Of a stretch of DNA of 64,000 bases, positions 46,272-58,815 are shown piece after piece. The DNA lies in NCBI GenBank assembly GCA_025403435.1, contig CM046350.1:5243512-5307511 (forward strand), written 5' to 3'. This stretch comes from Artocarpus heterophyllus. Taxonomy: Eukaryota > Streptophyta > Magnoliopsida > Rosales > Moraceae. Made by a program: the position numbers and the translations under genes. A model generated the notes under the pieces. The model saw nothing but the letters and a program-made list of their open reading frames with translations, was not told the DNA's origin and ran no database searches. The first letter of the stretch is position 1; each line of letters opens with the position of its first letter.

Positions 46272-48380
46272 CATTGCAAAAACTGAGAGCCACCAAATGT
46301 TGGGATGTACTTTTTCTCAATAGCGATTCGATTCCAGGACTGCTTTCAAAAACAAAGAAGGGTTGAGGGACCAAAAGTAGGGGTGGCAACCAACCAGTTG
46401 ATGGCAGCAATCACAGAAATTGCACCACATTGTGCCACGTAGTGAGTGCAGTTTTTTTTTTTTTTTAATAGTTTGTAGTTTTATACCGCATTTTGCGGTT
46501 TAATTTCGGGCTTAAAAATTTTCAATACCGCAGTTAACCAAATAGGATCACTTGTTTTTATAAAACATTATATATTTTTACAATGAATAATATTAATCAA
46601 GAAATTCCAAACAGTAATATCAGTACATATGATAATAGTCTCAAATTATAAGAAACTGCGACCTCAATAAACAATCGATTCTACCAATAAACTTGAATGA
46701 ATTACTTAAAGAGAAATACTTGTGTATAGTGTTCCAAACATAGACAACGAAATAGGTATGCTAGTAATCTAGCAAAATCATGATTCTTCAACACAACTAC
46801 TATGATCGATGAAAAAAATCTAATCGACTAAAATCGAGAGACCCGTTGCACGAAAGACATACAAAACAGAACTAAAAAATAAATCTAGCAGACTGAATAC
46901 ATAAACCTAAGGCTAAAAGACAACACAAACATACCACTAGATCAGGATAAAACCCATTACTATTACAAACTACAACACAAGAAAAACAGAAGAAAAATCC
47001 CAAGTACCGCTCACAAAATCTCCAATGATGCGAACGACGGATTAATGAACAACCAGCGAAAGCAATATAACTCAAGAGGTGCACGATATGGTCGAGTAGC
47101 TGCCCAAATAGTGGTGCATAATCCCCATGTGCCACCCCTACAACTATAGGAATCTCACTGCCGTGCAGATTGAACACCTAAAAGATTTCGGTTACAAGAT
47201 GTTACACATCCCAAAAATAACGTTCCAAACCAATGATAACCAATCTCTACCTCACTTTCGATCCACCCAACTCGAGCTCCACGCAGCACCCTTACCACGC
47301 AAACCCACCAAAAAGTCCAGTGTATGGCAAGTTTGATGACCAAATTTTAAGGCCAGAAGCCCGACAACGTCGCAGGGACTGTCCAAAAACTTAAGCCTTC
47401 CCACCCTCTTTAGACCTTTCTCTCTCCTCTCTAAGGCCCGCACTTATTTCTTGTTTTTTTTACATGATCTCTATAAGATAACTGAAGTATCCTTTTTTAT
47501 CTTCGGATCATTAATCAATTCTATTTAAGGTCTATTCGGTGCATTGGAAAAGATAGTCTTAGAAGATTGAACTTGTTTGTATTCAAAAGGATATAATAAA
47601 ATTTTAGTTAATTTAATCCTATATTTGATGTTGTATTATTAGGACAAGAGCCTTTTGTAAAATTTTTTCAAAAATTTAGGTCAAATTGTAATTTTTTAAA
47701 ATTAAAAAGACAAAAATATAATTATTAAAAATTATTTCCATCACATAAAATTTATATTTTGACCTTTTATTTTTTAAAAAAATTATAATTTAACCCTAAA
47801 TTTTTGCAAATAGGTAATTAAAGATTTTCACAACTTATAAAAATTAACTTTAATCCTATGTTTTAGCAGAGAATTGCATAATCTCCTTCTAAGAGAATTC
47901 AAACATAAATTAAACAAAAACTTATTTAATTTAATCTTTTAAAATTTCATCAAACAAAATATTAAAATTTAATCTAATCTAATCTTTCCTAATGCTACCC
48001 ACCAATATAGCCTTGTGTACTAAAACAAAATCATGCGCCTCATAAACATGCAACTTTATCAAGGAACCGGAGGGAGGTACATGTCCTTTTCTGGAAAGAG
48101 TCCCTCCCCTTTTTCCTCTTTTTTCTTTTTTTTAATTTTTTTGGTTTGTTGAAGAGGTCCCACCTTCTCTTTGGCTTCCCTCACCGCGTTCACCCTCACT
48201 CAGAAGCCTGAAACTCGCTTTGACTCGGCAACGTCTTTGATTTGAATTCTAAATAATTTTTGTCCCTAAAAACAAAAAAAGTAAAAACCCGGGTGATTCG
48301 CAAGCCAAAATTTTTTAAAAAACGTGTGGACGGTGAGAGGCATATTAGACCTTTCAGTCCCTCCGTCTAGCTTTGTTTAC
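46271..48380. other. intergenic; includes a more complex - strand stretch
   Basis: From 46850 to 47450 the base composition is more balanced and the - strand carries two overlapping open frames (to 101 codons), one with Cys- and Leu-rich sequence. I recognise no family, and the frames do not join through clear splice sites. It may be a retroelement remnant or an old gene. 47450-48380 is AT-rich and contains the distal promoter of the lipoxygenase gene. Confidence 0.35.
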
Positions 48381-48389
48381 ATTGATTCC

Positions 48390-48399
48390 CTATATATAC
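48390..48399 (+). promoter_or_regulatory. TATA box of the lipoxygenase gene
   Basis: CTATATATAC lies about 205 bases before the ATG. A 5' UTR of about 170 bases follows, containing a GA-dinucleotide run (48552-48575), a common feature of plant leaders. Confidence 0.6.
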
Positions 48400-48551
48400 A
48401 ACATAAATTCAGTCCCACTGCTGATCAAATCAAGCACTTCGTTTCCCACAACCCGACCCCATTTCTCATCTCTCCCCACACACACCAATAAATAGGCACT
48501 ACACTAAAACTGTGTATCTATCAACCTCTAAAATAACTAGAGAGAGAAAGC

Positions 48552-48575
48552 AAGAGAGAGAGAGAGAGAGAGAGA
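48552..48575. repeat. (GA)n tract in the lipoxygenase 5' UTR
   Basis: Twelve GA dinucleotides in the predicted leader, about 27 bases before the ATG. GA/CT tracts in plant leaders are known binding sites for BPC/GAGA-type factors; a regulatory role here is inference. Confidence 0.8.
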
Positions 48576-48601
48576 TCAGAGGAGATAATAACAAGACAAA
48601 A

Positions 48602-51600
48602 ATGGAACTTGCTAAAGAAATCATGGGCAGCTCCGTATTGGAACGGACTTGTTTTGCTTCTTCCTCAAAAGTGTTTCTAACTAACAATCATGGCCTTGGC
48701 CTGCTGCGGCAAAACCGTTTGTTGGGTAGGCCTATTTTGGTTTCTAATTTGCATTTGAGGAAGGCAGTGAAAACTAGTAGTGGTCCCCTGGCGGCTGTTA
48801 GCGAGGATTTGGTACGGAAGGCTGTACCTGCAGCCAGTAATGTTCCCGAGAAGCCTGTCAAGTTCAAGGTCAGAGCTGTGGTCACTGTGAGGAACAAGAA
48901 CAAGGAGGACTTGAAGGAAACCTTAGTTAAGCACTTGGATGCCTTCACTGACAAAATTGGCAGGAATGTCGTTTTTCAACTTATCAGCACAGAATTAGAC
49001 CCAAGTAAGCCAAACCCCATTTTCTCTTTCATCATTCTTTTGTCGTTTTTGGGTTGTTTTTGATGAATTATTTGATTCTGGCTTTGTGAAGAAACAAAGA
49101 GTCCTAAGAAGAGCAAGGAAGCCGTGCTGAAAGACTGGTCAAAGAAATCGGTTGTCAAAGCGGAGCGCGTGAATTACACGGCAGAGTTTGTTGTGGAGTC
49201 GAATTTTGGGGTGCCGGGAGCGATCACGGTGGCAAACAAGCATCAGAAAGAGTTCTACCTCGAGGCAATCACCATTGAAGGATTTGCTTGTGGCCCTCTA
49301 CATTTCCCCTGCAACTCTTGGGTTCAGTCCACCAAAGATCATCCAGAAAAGAGGATTTTCTTCTCTAATAAGGTAGATGTTACTGCTGTTTTTATTTTTA
49401 TTTTTATTTTTATTGTTTTATTATTTTTTATGTCGTTTTCCAAACCTGAAGGTTGATGCAAGCTGGTTTTGTCTTTTGGTGATCTTGCTTGATCACGTAT
49501 TATATTAATGCTCAAACCAAATAATTTAGGTTTGAATATTTGCAAAATGACAAGATCACAATATATGATCATTCTCTTATGTTACGTAGACAAAAAAAGA
49601 AAAAAAAGAAAAAAAAAGAGGGCAGAAAAGGAAGTTGAATTTGAATAGTTCAAGGGTGGCTGTTATTTTGAGCGTGTTGATGATATTTCAAAGCTGACCC
49701 GGGAAGAAAGGTTCTATGTTGTGGTTCAGCAAAAAAATGGAGAAGAAAAGAAAAAGTCTTATTAATGAAGAGTAGTTGAAGCGACCAGAAGGTAAATGGT
49801 CCAGTGTGAAATTTTTCCATCGGACGGCGAGTCGTTTGCCTTGAAAATCAAAATAAAGACGAAAAGTCAAATTAAGGCAAGGGGAGTAAATTGATTTTTC
49901 AGGTGAATGATTTAAGAAGTTTGAAAATAATAATACCAGTAATCTTATTTGATTCCTAGAGTTACAATCTTAAAACTAAACAAAACAGTATATCCTACTA
50001 AATAAAAAACAACACACTAGCTAGACTAGACTAGGAATTATAACTTTATTATTAATAAAACAATATGTCTCATTCAAAAAAAAAAAAGGTTAAATTAGGA
50101 CCTATAATTTTATGAGTAATAAATTTTAACCAATAGGGATAAAAAAAATTCTAATAATAGTGAGTATAATATAACTTGATTTTCTCGCTTCATATATTAA
50201 TTCAAGAATAACAGAGTTTTAAGACGCACAAATTGAGAGTTAGAGAAGCATATTTTTTCTTTGTTGACTCCCATGAGTCCATCATTATTTATTTATTTAT
50301 TTATTTACTTACTGTTATGCCCTTCAATTTAAGAGTCTTTTAATCTGCTATTTTGTTAATAAACCTTTAATTTGGCGCAGCCATGTTTACCAAGCGAGAC
50401 TCCAGCTGGGCTCAGAGCTTTAAGAGAAAAGGAGCTAAAATACCTTAGAGGAGACGGCAAAGGAGTAAGAAAATTATCAGACAGGATCTACGACTTCGAC
50501 GTGTACAATGATTTGGGAAATCCAGATAAAGGAATTGAGTCTGCTCGTCCTATTCTTGGAGGCCAAAATATCCCATATCCCAGACGGTGTCGTACTGGTC
50601 GTCCCCCAAGTGACACAGGTAAAAAACATTAAATACACAAATATTATAAAAAATTATTATTCAGAGTCCGAAAATGGGTTAAAACAGGCGAGAGCCGAAA
50701 AAAATATCTGGTAGTAAGTGCCAGTCTTTTGGCCCTAAAACTTGTAAAAAAAGTGATTTTATGTTTTATCAAATTTGACTGTTTTAAAACATGCACCATT
50801 GACGGGTTTTTAATGGGTGTATATGTAGATATGCGTTCGGAGAGCAGAGTTGAGAAGCCATTGCCAATTTACGTGCCAAGAGATGAACAATTTGAGGAGT
50901 CAAAGCAGGACACATTCTCTTTTGGAAGACTTAAAGCGGTTCTTCACAACTTGATTCCTTCTTTGAAGGCTAGCATTTCTGCTGAGAATCATGAATTCAG
51001 TGGTTTCTCGGACATTGACAACCTTTACAGTGAAGGAGTTCTTCTTAAATTGGGTTTGCAAGATGAGCTCTTGAAGAAGCTCCCATTGCCTAATGTCGTT
51101 AGCAGAATTCAAGAAAACCGTGGCATTCTCAAATACGACACCCCCAAGATTCTTTCCAGTGAGTATATTATGATTATTAATAAAATTTTCTCCTTTAATT
51201 ACTTCAAAATTTTGGAGTTCTTAATTTTTCTTTTAACTAATTGTAATTTCATTTGCAGAGGACACATTTGCCTGGCTTAGGGATGATGAATTTGCTCGTC
51301 AAGCGATTGCCGGAGTTAATCCGGTGAACATAGAAAGAATGAAAGTGTTTCCACCAGAGAGCAAGCTTGATCCTCAACTCTACGGTCCTCGATTGAAGTC
51401 TGCACTCAAAGAAGAGCACATTTTGGGCCAACTCAATGGCATGACTGTACAACAGGTACAGAACATCAAAAAATTAATTTCTTAATTTGAGTAAACATCT
51501 TAATAATAAATTGAATTTAGTCCCATCTGTTCCTAACATGTTGTTGTTCTTTTATTATTTATTGCTGCAGGCGCTAGACGAAAATAAGCTGTTTATGGTA

Positions 51601-53364
51601 GACTACCACGACGTGTACCTCCCTTTTCTCGGCCAAATTAATGCCCTCGACGGTCGAAAATCCTATGCCACGCTCACCATATTTTTCCTAACGCCTCGCG
51701 GAACTCTCAAGCCCATTGCCATAGAGCTCAGCCTTCCCCCTGCTGGACCAAGTTCACGGTCTAAGCGAGTTGTAACCCCGCCGGTCGATGCCACGACCAA
51801 TTGGAAGTGGCAACTTGCTAAGGCCCATGTGTGCTCCAACGACGCCGGGGTCCACCAACTCGTAAACCATTGGTGAGCAAATTAGTCTTCTATTTTAAAA
51901 GTCCAAAACTAGGAAAAAAAAAATTAACAATGCAAAGATTGGTTGTGTATGCTATGTTCTCATAGTGCTGATCAAATATTGTCACATTTGATTATAGGTT
52001 ACGTACACATGCTTGCTTGGAACCGTTTATATTGGCTGCTCACAGGCAATTGAGTGCAATGCACCCCATATTCAAGCTTTTGGATCCTCACATGAGGTAC
52101 ACATTGGAGATCAATGGATTGGCTCGCCAGGGCCTGATCAACGCTGATGGTGTCATCGAGTCTTGCTTCACCCCTGGACGCTACTGCATGGAAATCAGCG
52201 CCGCCGCTTACAAAAATTTCTGGCGCTTTGACATGGAAGGCCTCCCTGCTGATCTCATCAGAAGGTAAAAATACTAAAAGTACACTGACATTGTAAATAG
52301 CCAAAAAAAGAAAACACGAAGGCAATTTCTCCATAAGAGCAAAAACAATAAATGACCTATCGGCAGAAATGTGATTTTGACTAGATTCGACGGTTTAACT
52401 TAAAATAATTACATAGTCGGCACATGTATGTTAATGTGATTGGACCACACATATACAAAGTAGCCGTGCTAGTTTTTCTACCTGGGACCTTGTTATAGTG
52501 GGGAAAAGCAGTGTGACCACTAGAAAGTTACAATTGTATGGTTCATTTTGGGCGCGTAAAATCTTAAAATAATCTAAATGAAAGATATTCATTTCACTAT
52601 GTTACAGGGGTATGGCCGTTCCTGACACGACACAGCCACATGGTATAAAGCTTTTGATTGAAGACTACCCATATGCCAACGATGGGCTTCTAATATGGGC
52701 CGCGATTGAGAATTGGGTCAAGACCTATGTCAGCCACTACTACCCAAACTCAAGCATGATTGGCAACGACAGAGAGTTGCAGAATTGGTACTCCGAGTCC
52801 ATCAATGTGGGCCACGCGGATGTTCGTGAATCAAGCTGGTGGCCCAATTTGGAATGTTCTGATGATCTGGTGTCCGTTCTCACGACTCTCATTTGGCTTG
52901 CATCGGCCCAACATGCGGCCCTTAATTTTGGGCAGTACCCATATGGTGGTTACGTCCCCAATCGCCCCCCCCTAATGAGGAGGTTAATTCCGGAAGAAAA
53001 TGACCCCGAGTATTTTAATTTCATTTCTGACCCTCAAAAATACTTCCTCTCGGCATTACCCAGTGTGCTACAATCCACAAAGTTTATGGCCGTGGTGGAC
53101 ACGCTCTCCACCCACTCGCCCGACGAGGAGTACCTCGGCGAGCGGCAGCAGCCATCGATTTGGTCGGGCGATGCCGAGATCGTCGAGGCGTTTTATGGGT
53201 TCTCGGCGGAGGTGAGGAGGATAGAGAAGGAGATTGAGAAAAGGAACAGTGATCCAAGCCTTAACAATAGATGTGGTGCTGGGGTGTTACCTTATGAGCT
53301 ACTTGCACCTAGCTCGGAACCTGGGGTAACATGTAGAGGGGTTCCAAATAGTGTTTCGATATAA
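48602..53364 (+). CDS. plastid linoleate 13S-lipoxygenase (LOX2-type), 8 exons, complete
   Basis: Adds O2 to linoleic or linolenic acid at C-13, giving hydroperoxides for jasmonate and green-leaf volatiles, inside plastids. Exons by GT-AG sites and phase: 48602-49004, 49092-49372, 50381-50618, 50829-51158, 51259-51455, 51571-51872, 51998-52264, 52608-53364. Together they give 924 residues, usual for the type-2 class. Residues 1 to about 50 are Ser/Arg/Leu-rich with few acids, fitting a transit peptide. A PLAT/LH2 barrel (about 90-225) precedes the catalytic domain. The five-histidine signature (His578, 583, 588, 606, 615) is intact. Iron ligands are His583, His588, His775, Asn779 and the C-terminal Ile924 (ending NSVSI). 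Ala626 marks an S-type enzyme and Cys640-Phe641 suit 13-specificity. No stops or frameshifts were seen. Intron 2 is the longest, about 1 kb. Confidence 0.95.
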
Positions 53365-54850
53365 AAGCACTAGAGAGAGCTCCTAGGTCACATTAATAAA
53401 TCTAAAGCTGCCTATATAAATTTAGATTTCTTGAGAACTTTGTATCAAGGAGTTAGCCTAGGTTTGTATATGATATATACAGTTCATGGACAATTGGACA
53501 TAATTTAAGTTAGTTAGTGTCTTAAAAAATGTTAGTAAATTAATTGAAAATATATTTAAGGGTAAGTTCAATATTTTGTTTGCCCTTTTCGTTTCCTTGT
53601 TTTTCCTTCAGTATTGAGTTTTCAAATTAACCCGTCCACTAGAGTAGGGAAGTCTTAAAAAAAATGATTACCTTTATGAGCGGCTTAAAATGGTTACCGT
53701 TTTAAATGCTATTCTTTTTTTTTTTATTTGCAAAACGGTACATAGTATTGCATTACACGTGTTTTCATTTTTTTTTTCCATTTAAAAAACGTACACAATC
53801 TAGTAGTTTTTATTTGCTCGCATGGTGGTTTAATATTATCAAGCTTGATATTATTAGAGATAGAACGAAAATATTACTAAAGCTGAAAATATGGACGTGA
53901 ATTATGTAACTTTTTATTTATTTATTTATATTTTTTTTATAAAGAATGAACGGTATAGATCTAATAACTTATAACATTGTTTGTTGAATTAATCTGTCTT
54001 TTAAATGCTTTCCTTAATGCTGAGGTCTAGAACTCAAATCCATAAACAAAATGATTAATTTTACTTTTAGTCCTTACAAAATAATAGTTGTCTCACTAAT
54101 TTGACTCCTAAACTTTCTAACTCACACACAAATGGTTCTCAAGCTTTCTTAATGGTACGCTACTATTACCTCTAAAAGAAGTTAAAAAATGCGATAGACT
54201 TTGTCATGTGACGCACACATGATTAGTTAATAATGAGTAATCTGGTAAAATTACTTTGGGAAGTTTGATTTAGACAGATGTTTAAACCGAATCACGTGCG
54301 CCTCATGTGATGAAAGAAAAGTGCTAAAAATACCAATTATAATTCCAACTTATATAACAATTTATTAGTTGTCATGTTTTCATAAATAAATAGGTGTTTA
54401 AAAGATTATCACATCAATAGATTACAATTAATGAAAACTCATAAGTTGAGATTTGATTAGTTAGTCCTAACTAGCATCACTCGTGAAGAAATCTGTCATT
54501 TTTGTAACGTTTTCATTACAGTATTACCTCCAACATTTAAAAAGCTTGGAACCATTAGTTAGACGGTTAAAGTGAAATTAACTGAACAAAAAAGTTGAAT
54601 CAATATGATTTTTTTTCTTTTTTTAAGATGATGTCACTGTCCACTTGAAAGATGTCGTCACCTTTGTCTAAGCATGTAGTGGAAAGTAATGTGCGTAGGG
54701 TTATGTTTTTTTAAATAATAATAACAGTGGGATCATTCTTATGGTGGTCGCTTCTTGAAGTCTTTTGTTTAATAATCAATTTTGGAAAGCAGACATTAGA
54801 AGGAAAATGAATTGGAAAAATGTGGTTGGGATATACTGCATAAAAAATAT
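53365..54850. other. lipoxygenase 3' region and intergenic sequence
   Basis: The first 150 or so bases are probably the 3' UTR (AATAAATC at 53394). The stretch at 54060-54250 (AAATAATAGTTGTCTCACTA, then CTCCTAAACTTTCTAACTCA) resembles the arms of the inverted-repeat element at 43323-44260 and may be a related element end. No gene is recognised. Confidence 0.45.
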
Positions 54851-54972
54851 AGGGTCTGTTTGGTTCGAGTATTTGAATAGGATATTTGAATAAAAATTTA
54901 AATTTTTGTAATAAAAAATATTGTAGCAAAATGATTCAAACCGTAATTCGAGTATCGAAACAAACGGACCCA
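54851..54972. mobile_element. MITE family B copy with ~25-bp inverted ends
   Basis: Left end AGGGTCTGTTTGGTTCGAGT. Right end TCGAAACAAACGGACCCA, whose reverse complement TGGGTCCGTTTGTTTCGA matches with few changes. The interior ATTGTAGCAAAATGATTCAA is also found in the copy at 13190-13306. Length about 122 bp. Confidence 0.75.
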
Positions 54973-56011
54973 TAGTTTCACTCAGGGCACAGAAATCAGA
55001 ATAATGTCCAACAACTCCAATCAAAGGTGAAATATATTGACTATGGGGCCTTCATGTTCCACTAAGTGAGTAAGTGAGATTGTCTCATAATTAAGGTTGT
55101 TATGGTAGTCCAACAACCATTTTTAATGTATAAATGCTGGTTGTTGTTTTTTTGTCTTTTTTTGTTTTTTTCGTGGGTCCCTTGTTTTTCGTTCTCCCGA
55201 AACATCTTATAACTTTTCATTTACCAACCTTGAAAACAAAAGGCACCTCAGTTTCTCCAGATGAAAATATTTCATTTCAAGAAAAAGGATACGATTTTGA
55301 TTTGGGGCACTAGTCTCTTTGATTCTACGACATCACAAAAATATATCCCAGCCATAGCAAAACTGTAAAAACATTAATTTATATTATTTTACCCTATAAA
55401 AATTTGCTTTTAAAGGTCTCTCTACATTGATGTTTCCAAAAGCTATCCGTAAATCTTATTTGCGGACGCAAATGAGTTTATGGCATCTGAATATTTTAAG
55501 ATTTATATATAAGATGCATGTAGAGAAGGTGTTACTTACTAACTAGAATGGACGGACAGACGTATTTTTTCTTTCAACATTATTCATAAAATTTTATAAA
55601 AATCATATTTTGTTTTGAAATTAATATCCGCCCCACTAAAATTATACTTCAACCCCTGTTAACTTTTGTAGCTCCGCCGCATGCACATACTTCAAAATAT
55701 ATCCACCAAATGAGAATCACATTTGTAAAGATGTCGATTACTAATTTTAATAGCTTTTTAATATTTCATATACACGTGAATCAGGTGCGTATGCAGCATA
55801 TCTCCTTGCTGAAGAATGAAGATCATATAAGTTGTGTACACACTGAAAATTCGATATTGATGTGTTCTTCATGTCGATGTTTTTTTTTTTAATTTATATA
55901 AAATAAATTATTACATGTGATCGCTAAAATATACGATAAGGTCCACCCAAGTATGCCGCTTACAATATGCTAATAATGAAAAAACAAGACAAAGTTGGAA
56001 AAAAAAAAAAA
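54973..56011. other. intergenic sequence with transposon-end fragment
   Basis: The piece at about 55585-55685 (ATTCATAAAATTTTATAAAAATC through TAGCTCCGCC) matches the tails of the 2 kb tandem duplicates near 14940 and 17075 and looks like an element end. No gene is seen. Confidence 0.4.
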
Positions 56012-56342
56012 AAAAGGAGAATACAGGGCATAATTTTCCTTTATAGTTTTTTCGTTTTAGATCTAAATTTAAGTCTTCCCAAACAACAATTTGGATCGGC
56101 TCAATCTGAGTTTGAGTCTCTGATTCAAATTATGGTACCAAAGGCACACTTTCTTACATTGATCATTACCAAAAAAAAAAAAAAAAATTAGAATCCCCGG
56201 TATAATTTTCCTTTATAGTTTTTTTGTTTTAGATTTGAATTTAAGTCTTACCAAACAACAATTTGGATCCGCTCAATCTGAGTTTGAGTTTTTGATTCAA
56301 ACCATGGCACCGTAGGTACATTTTCTTACATTGATCATTACC
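56012..56342. repeat. two tandem copies of a 172-bp unit
   Basis: Copy 1 (about 56012-56170) and copy 2 (about 56184-56342) share TAATTTTCCTTTATAGTTTT, AACAACAATTTGGATC, CTCAATCTGAGTTTGAGT and TTCTTACATTGATCATTACC. About a dozen differences are visible. It is noncoding. Confidence 0.9.
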
Positions 56343-58699
56343 CTTTCAAATACGCAACACACTCTGCAATATTGTTATAAAAGTGCATTTTAGGAAAAAA
56401 AATAAAAAAAATATTAATAATAGTACGTTGAGACTAAACCACTCCATACCTGCTTCATTTACCAATTTACCTTTTGATAAAATATGAAACTTTCTGAGAT
56501 GTGCTATGTTTTTAACAGGGAAATTGTCCGAGATGGGTAAGTCATCCATTGAAGTCAAAATTCACAATATACAATTGATCTATTAAGAGCAAGCAGCCTT
56601 CTAAGAAAATGACTCTTTAGTCTGCCCATCTAATTAAAGTGTGTTATAAACAATAATAAACGTCGGAAAGTACTTTGTAACGGCAATATGCAACTTGCAA
56701 TAACATATGATATTTTTTATTATTTCTTTTCAAGTGAAAAGATATTCTCAGCCGGCGACCATAGAGCCACCGGCTGACTGTGTTGACCCAAAGTCAAGTC
56801 ATTATATGATAAAAAGGATTCCAACTTTCAAATTGTTTAGAAACAAGCTAAAATTTAATATTGAAACCTAAACATTATAATAGGTAAAAATATTATATTG
56901 TAGTAAATTTTTACTTTTCATTATAGTATGTAAAAACTTTACACTATAACATTTAATATTGTTAGTTTAAACTAGGTTGCTAAATAAAGCATAACAAATT
57001 TAGGCCTGTTACTTTGTTGGTTTAAATTATGTTAATTTATATATACAAATAATTTAGTTCATATTACAAAGAATTGACATTTGGATGCGTAATTAAAATA
57101 TAAATTTAAATAAAAAATAAAATTTAAATTTGTATTTGAATAGGTGCAGAAAGTACAAAAAATGAGCATGGTTTTTACTATTGAAACATGGGTTTTTTTT
57201 TTTTTTTGCTCGTGATTGTTTGACTTGAAAAGTTAAAATAAAAAGGGGTTAAACTTTAAGTTGAACGTTTCAATTTAATTCGAGCGGAAAAAAAATCCAA
57301 GTGGTGTGCTTACCAAATATATATTTGAACTTGGTTCACCCCTCGGATCGGATTAGTGAACTAAACAGGGAAATACCCCTTTCCCCTCTGTCATGCTTTT
57401 TCTTGAAAACAGCTTGAAATAGTTAAGAAATAATTTCTAGTAGATGATGAGAGATTCACACCCTTTTCTCCTCACCAACTAAGATAATGCATGAAAATTA
57501 ATATGGTAATTTTATAATTCCACTGTTATCATAGAATATGCAAAGGATATGCACCTCTTCGTATCTTTTTGGCTGAGTTTCCAGGAAAAAGAAGTTGTGT
57601 CCATCAATGCTTAAAAAAGACTCACTAGAAGGACCTTGGACAAATAACATATAATTGGATATGGAATAAAGCTTGCTCTGTAACAAACCAAAATCGTCAT
57701 GGAAAATGCAATTTTTTAAGCCAAAAAAATTATTTTATCTTTTTTGTTTTTTGTTTTTTGTTCTTTTCTTTTCTAACACTATGATCCTCGGTCTTTTAAT
57801 GATGATAAATAACTTCTTAAAGTAACAATACAGTTAAAAATAAAAGTTAAAATAAATTTATTAAAACATGTGAGAGTTTTATGATGTATTAATAAAGACT
57901 GTATAATTAAAACGATGTTATCAAACAAAGTCTAAAACTGTGTATTCTCAATTTTGAATAATGATCGATTGTAATTTGTTATTAAAAATAAAAGATTCAG
58001 CCATCATCTACAATCACAATGTAAAAGCTTTCCTTTTTTAATGGTCAAATTAGGAAAAATCTCTACTTTTTGGGTCTTCATATCACCGTCCACGAAATTG
58101 CGCGGGTTTTTCCCGACAATGGAATCCACGGTGGCGCAAATGGGCAAACTGGGCTACATTATTGAGGGCAACATCGCACCAAAGGTCCAAGCTAATAATA
58201 ATTATTAATGTTATTCTGTGAACACTCTTCAGGACCAAGGGACTGACATAGCGTAATGCGCAGGTTTTAAGTTCAATCCGGTATTTAATTGAGTAATAAT
58301 TAATATTAATTTAAACTGTAAAAACAATTTTAAAACTGGTTAAACTTTTAAAATTAAAACTTTACCTCCTTTTAAGTTCTTATGGTTTGAATTGTTTTCT
58401 ATCATAAAAACTATTCTTTTTTTTTCTTTTTATAACCCTATTTCTTTAAACATCAATTCTCGTTTTAAACTTATATTCTAATTTTAAACTTTTATGTTCC
58501 AAACATTAATTTAAGACCACATTTTAAACTGTAAAGTTTAAAATTTAATTCAAACCATAAAATTTTAAACTATATTATTCTAGCATACTACACATAAGCA
58601 TGAAATACTACATAAAATACTAGAATTCGGAGAGAGCAAAAAAGCGCCAATGTGACTAAGACGACATTCGGGTCTTGCTTCTCAGTTCCCACTAGTTTG
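56343..58699. other. intergenic sequence with MITE fragments, P450 promoter region
   Basis: MITE family A remnants lie at about 56830-57000 and 57820-57930. A GC-richer patch at 58080-58195 has no recognised family. The distal promoter of the P450 gene lies at the right end. Confidence 0.4.
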
Positions 58700-58704
58700 A
58701 GTTC

Positions 58705-58712
58705 TATAAATA
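58705..58712 (+). promoter_or_regulatory. TATA box of the P450 gene
   Basis: TATAAATA lies 111 bases before the ATG at 58816. A C- and A-rich leader of about 80 bases (CCCATGCCACACCATCCCCC region) follows, typical of plant 5' UTRs. Confidence 0.7.
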
Positions 58713-58815
58713 CCAATCCCCATGCCACACCATCCCCCAATTCATCACCACACCTTCCTCCACATCACCATAATTAACAAACACTAGTTAGTCCCCAATT
58801 ATCACCAAAATCATA

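Noticed and set aside
46183..46410. Minus-strand open frame with poly-isoleucine
   Set aside because: Produced by the ATT microsatellite; no family.
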